Of a stretch of 64,000 bases of DNA, positions 62,962-64,000 are shown in pieces; the stretch's first letter is position 1; each line of letters starts with the position of its first letter. The notes beneath the pieces are model-generated. The model had not been told where the DNA came from and did no database searches. It worked only from the letters and a program-made list of their open reading frames with translations. This DNA comes from Riptortus pedestris (Eukaryota > Arthropoda > Insecta > Hemiptera > Alydidae): contig CM032233.1 of assembly GCA_019009955.1 (NCBI GenBank), forward strand, positions 130,162,501 through 130,226,500. Direction: 5' to 3'. The position numbers and the translations under genes are program-made.

Positions 62962-63560
62962 GATTTCCTTTCTGAAAATGTTTCTGTTTCATCAATTTCA
63001 CCTTCTCCAGCTCTTGAAATATGACTAGACCATTAATAAAGTGTGTTCATTTTGATTAAATTGATTACATTGGCATTTTTGTACAACTCAACATCTTTTC
63101 CCTTCATTATAATTATTAACGATTTCTCAAATAAAAGCAAAATAAAGATATCTTCCAGTATTAGCAATTTATAGTGGTGCAGTTACAGTGACTCAATGGA
63201 TTGACTCAGGCTGAACAAGACAACAAGTACAAAAAACAAATAATATCCAATATATGTCACAGTTAAGTCATGAATAATCATAATTTAAAACATTTATAAA
63301 ACCTGTCTGAATGTGTGTCACTCTGAAACTAATATCAAAACTAAAGATTTAAAGTTAAAAGATGTCATCAGGCCGCCACTCAGTAAGGATGGGTAGGGGC
63401 TTAGTGTGTGCACATATGCTCTCAGTACCAGCTAAATTTCTGCTTTCATTCTGTTGTTCTTATTGCTTTTGTTTTAAAGGATTGTAATTACTTATATTTT
63501 ATTTTATATAATAAAGGGATTTATAAACTAATATACATAGTATATATTAATGGTAATAGT
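62962..63560. other. AT-rich DNA, no further feature
   Basis: Apart from the possible poly(A) signal near 63034, no gene, repeat family or RNA is recognisable. The 63408-63668 ORF has no convincing content. Confidence 0.5.
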
Positions 63561-63565
63561 AATTC

Positions 63566-64000
63566 AATTTCAGCAGATTTCGCTTCAGGGAAATCAGCTA
63601 TTGAGGTCGTATCAGATATTTCGTTTCCTATTGGTTCTTCGGCAAAAGTTGTTTATTTTGTTATTTAGAGTTACGTTTGTTATATACTCTTTTGTCGTAT
63701 ACCTAAGTATAAATGAGTTATACGTTAAAACCTACTGCGGAAGTCAACAATTTTATTTGGCACAAAAAACTCAACCGAACTAAACCAAACTCGGTATGAG
63801 AATTAGCACTAACGCCTTCCTTATAATAATCCATACTAACATTTCTAGGGACGGGCAGGAGTGGGGGTTGTAAGGGAGGCCTGAAATTAAAAATAGCAAT
63901 ATTTCGTTTCCTATTGGTTTTTCGGCAAATATGAACATAACAAAAGTTGTTTATTTTGTTATTTAGAGTAACTTTTGTTATATACACTTTTTTCGTATAC
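63566..64000 (-). mobile_element. Family B 3' hairpin fragment and family A copy (inverted), running off the window
   Basis: A short reverse family B terminus (CAGCAGATTTCGC...GGGAAATCAGC, 63571-63600) is followed from about 63613 by reverse family A units ('caaaagttgtttattttg', 'tataagggaggcctgaa'-like) to the window end. Confidence 0.65.

Overview
This window is eukaryotic, AT-rich and intron-containing. It holds two recognisable host genes in a dense field of transposable elements and long (TA)n/(CT)n/(CA)n microsatellites. The gene structures and repeat style suggest an arthropod; a copepod of the sea-louse type is my best guess, but that is inference without a database search.

Host genes. 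(1) A SIRT2-type NAD-dependent protein deacetylase lies on the minus strand (1658-7817). Six coding exons join in frame with canonical splice sites. The start codon is at 7817 and the 3' exons lie beyond the left edge. (2) A calcineurin B homologous protein (CHP1-type EF-hand protein) lies on the plus strand (29167-41875). Its four coding exons encode 189 residues and it is complete. Two further stretches (about 50541-50984 and 62648-62961, both plus strand) look like orphan exons that I cannot name.

Repeats. Two non-coding families dominate. I call 'family A' a 1.8-2.2 kb element with a GC-rich head hairpin (CCCGG...CCGGG), internal units of about 298 bp, and a tail ending in AGGTTACAATTTTATATA. 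I call 'family B' a 0.7-1.1 kb element with a 5' subterminal AGCAGATTTCCC, an internal TA microsatellite, and a 3' hairpin ending GGGAAATCTGCTAA. Family A sits repeatedly inside the TA microsatellite of family B, in either orientation. Also present are a tRNA-derived SINE (three copies), a Tc1/mariner-type element with clear inverted repeats, a Penelope-like GIY-YIG ORF between inverted satellite arrays, two LINE 3'-end relics, a 43-bp minisatellite, a 1.46 kb palindrome, and a perfect 16-bp A(C)15 satellite of 31 copies.

Layout. 1-1640: family B and microsatellite. 1658-7817: SIRT2, with a minisatellite in its last visible intron. 7.8-18.6 kb: repeats, a SINE, a LINE relic, then mostly plain AT-rich DNA. 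18.7-24.4 kb: inverted satellite arrays around the Penelope ORF. 24.6-27.3 kb: mariner element and A/B pieces. 29.2-41.9 kb: CHP1, with A, B, SINE and LINE debris in its introns. 42-44.4 kb: plain DNA. 44.4-51.1 kb: A/B mosaics. 51.1-60.2 kb: a four-level nest in which a family A element is split by a ZBED5-like hAT transposon, the hAT is split by a CsRn1-type Gypsy retrotransposon, and the Gypsy is split by a family B element. 60.2-61.7 kb: family A palindrome. 62.0-62.5 kb: poly-C satellite. 63.6-64.0 kb: family A again.

The two host genes show no functional link. The main interest is the order and rules of the nested insertions.
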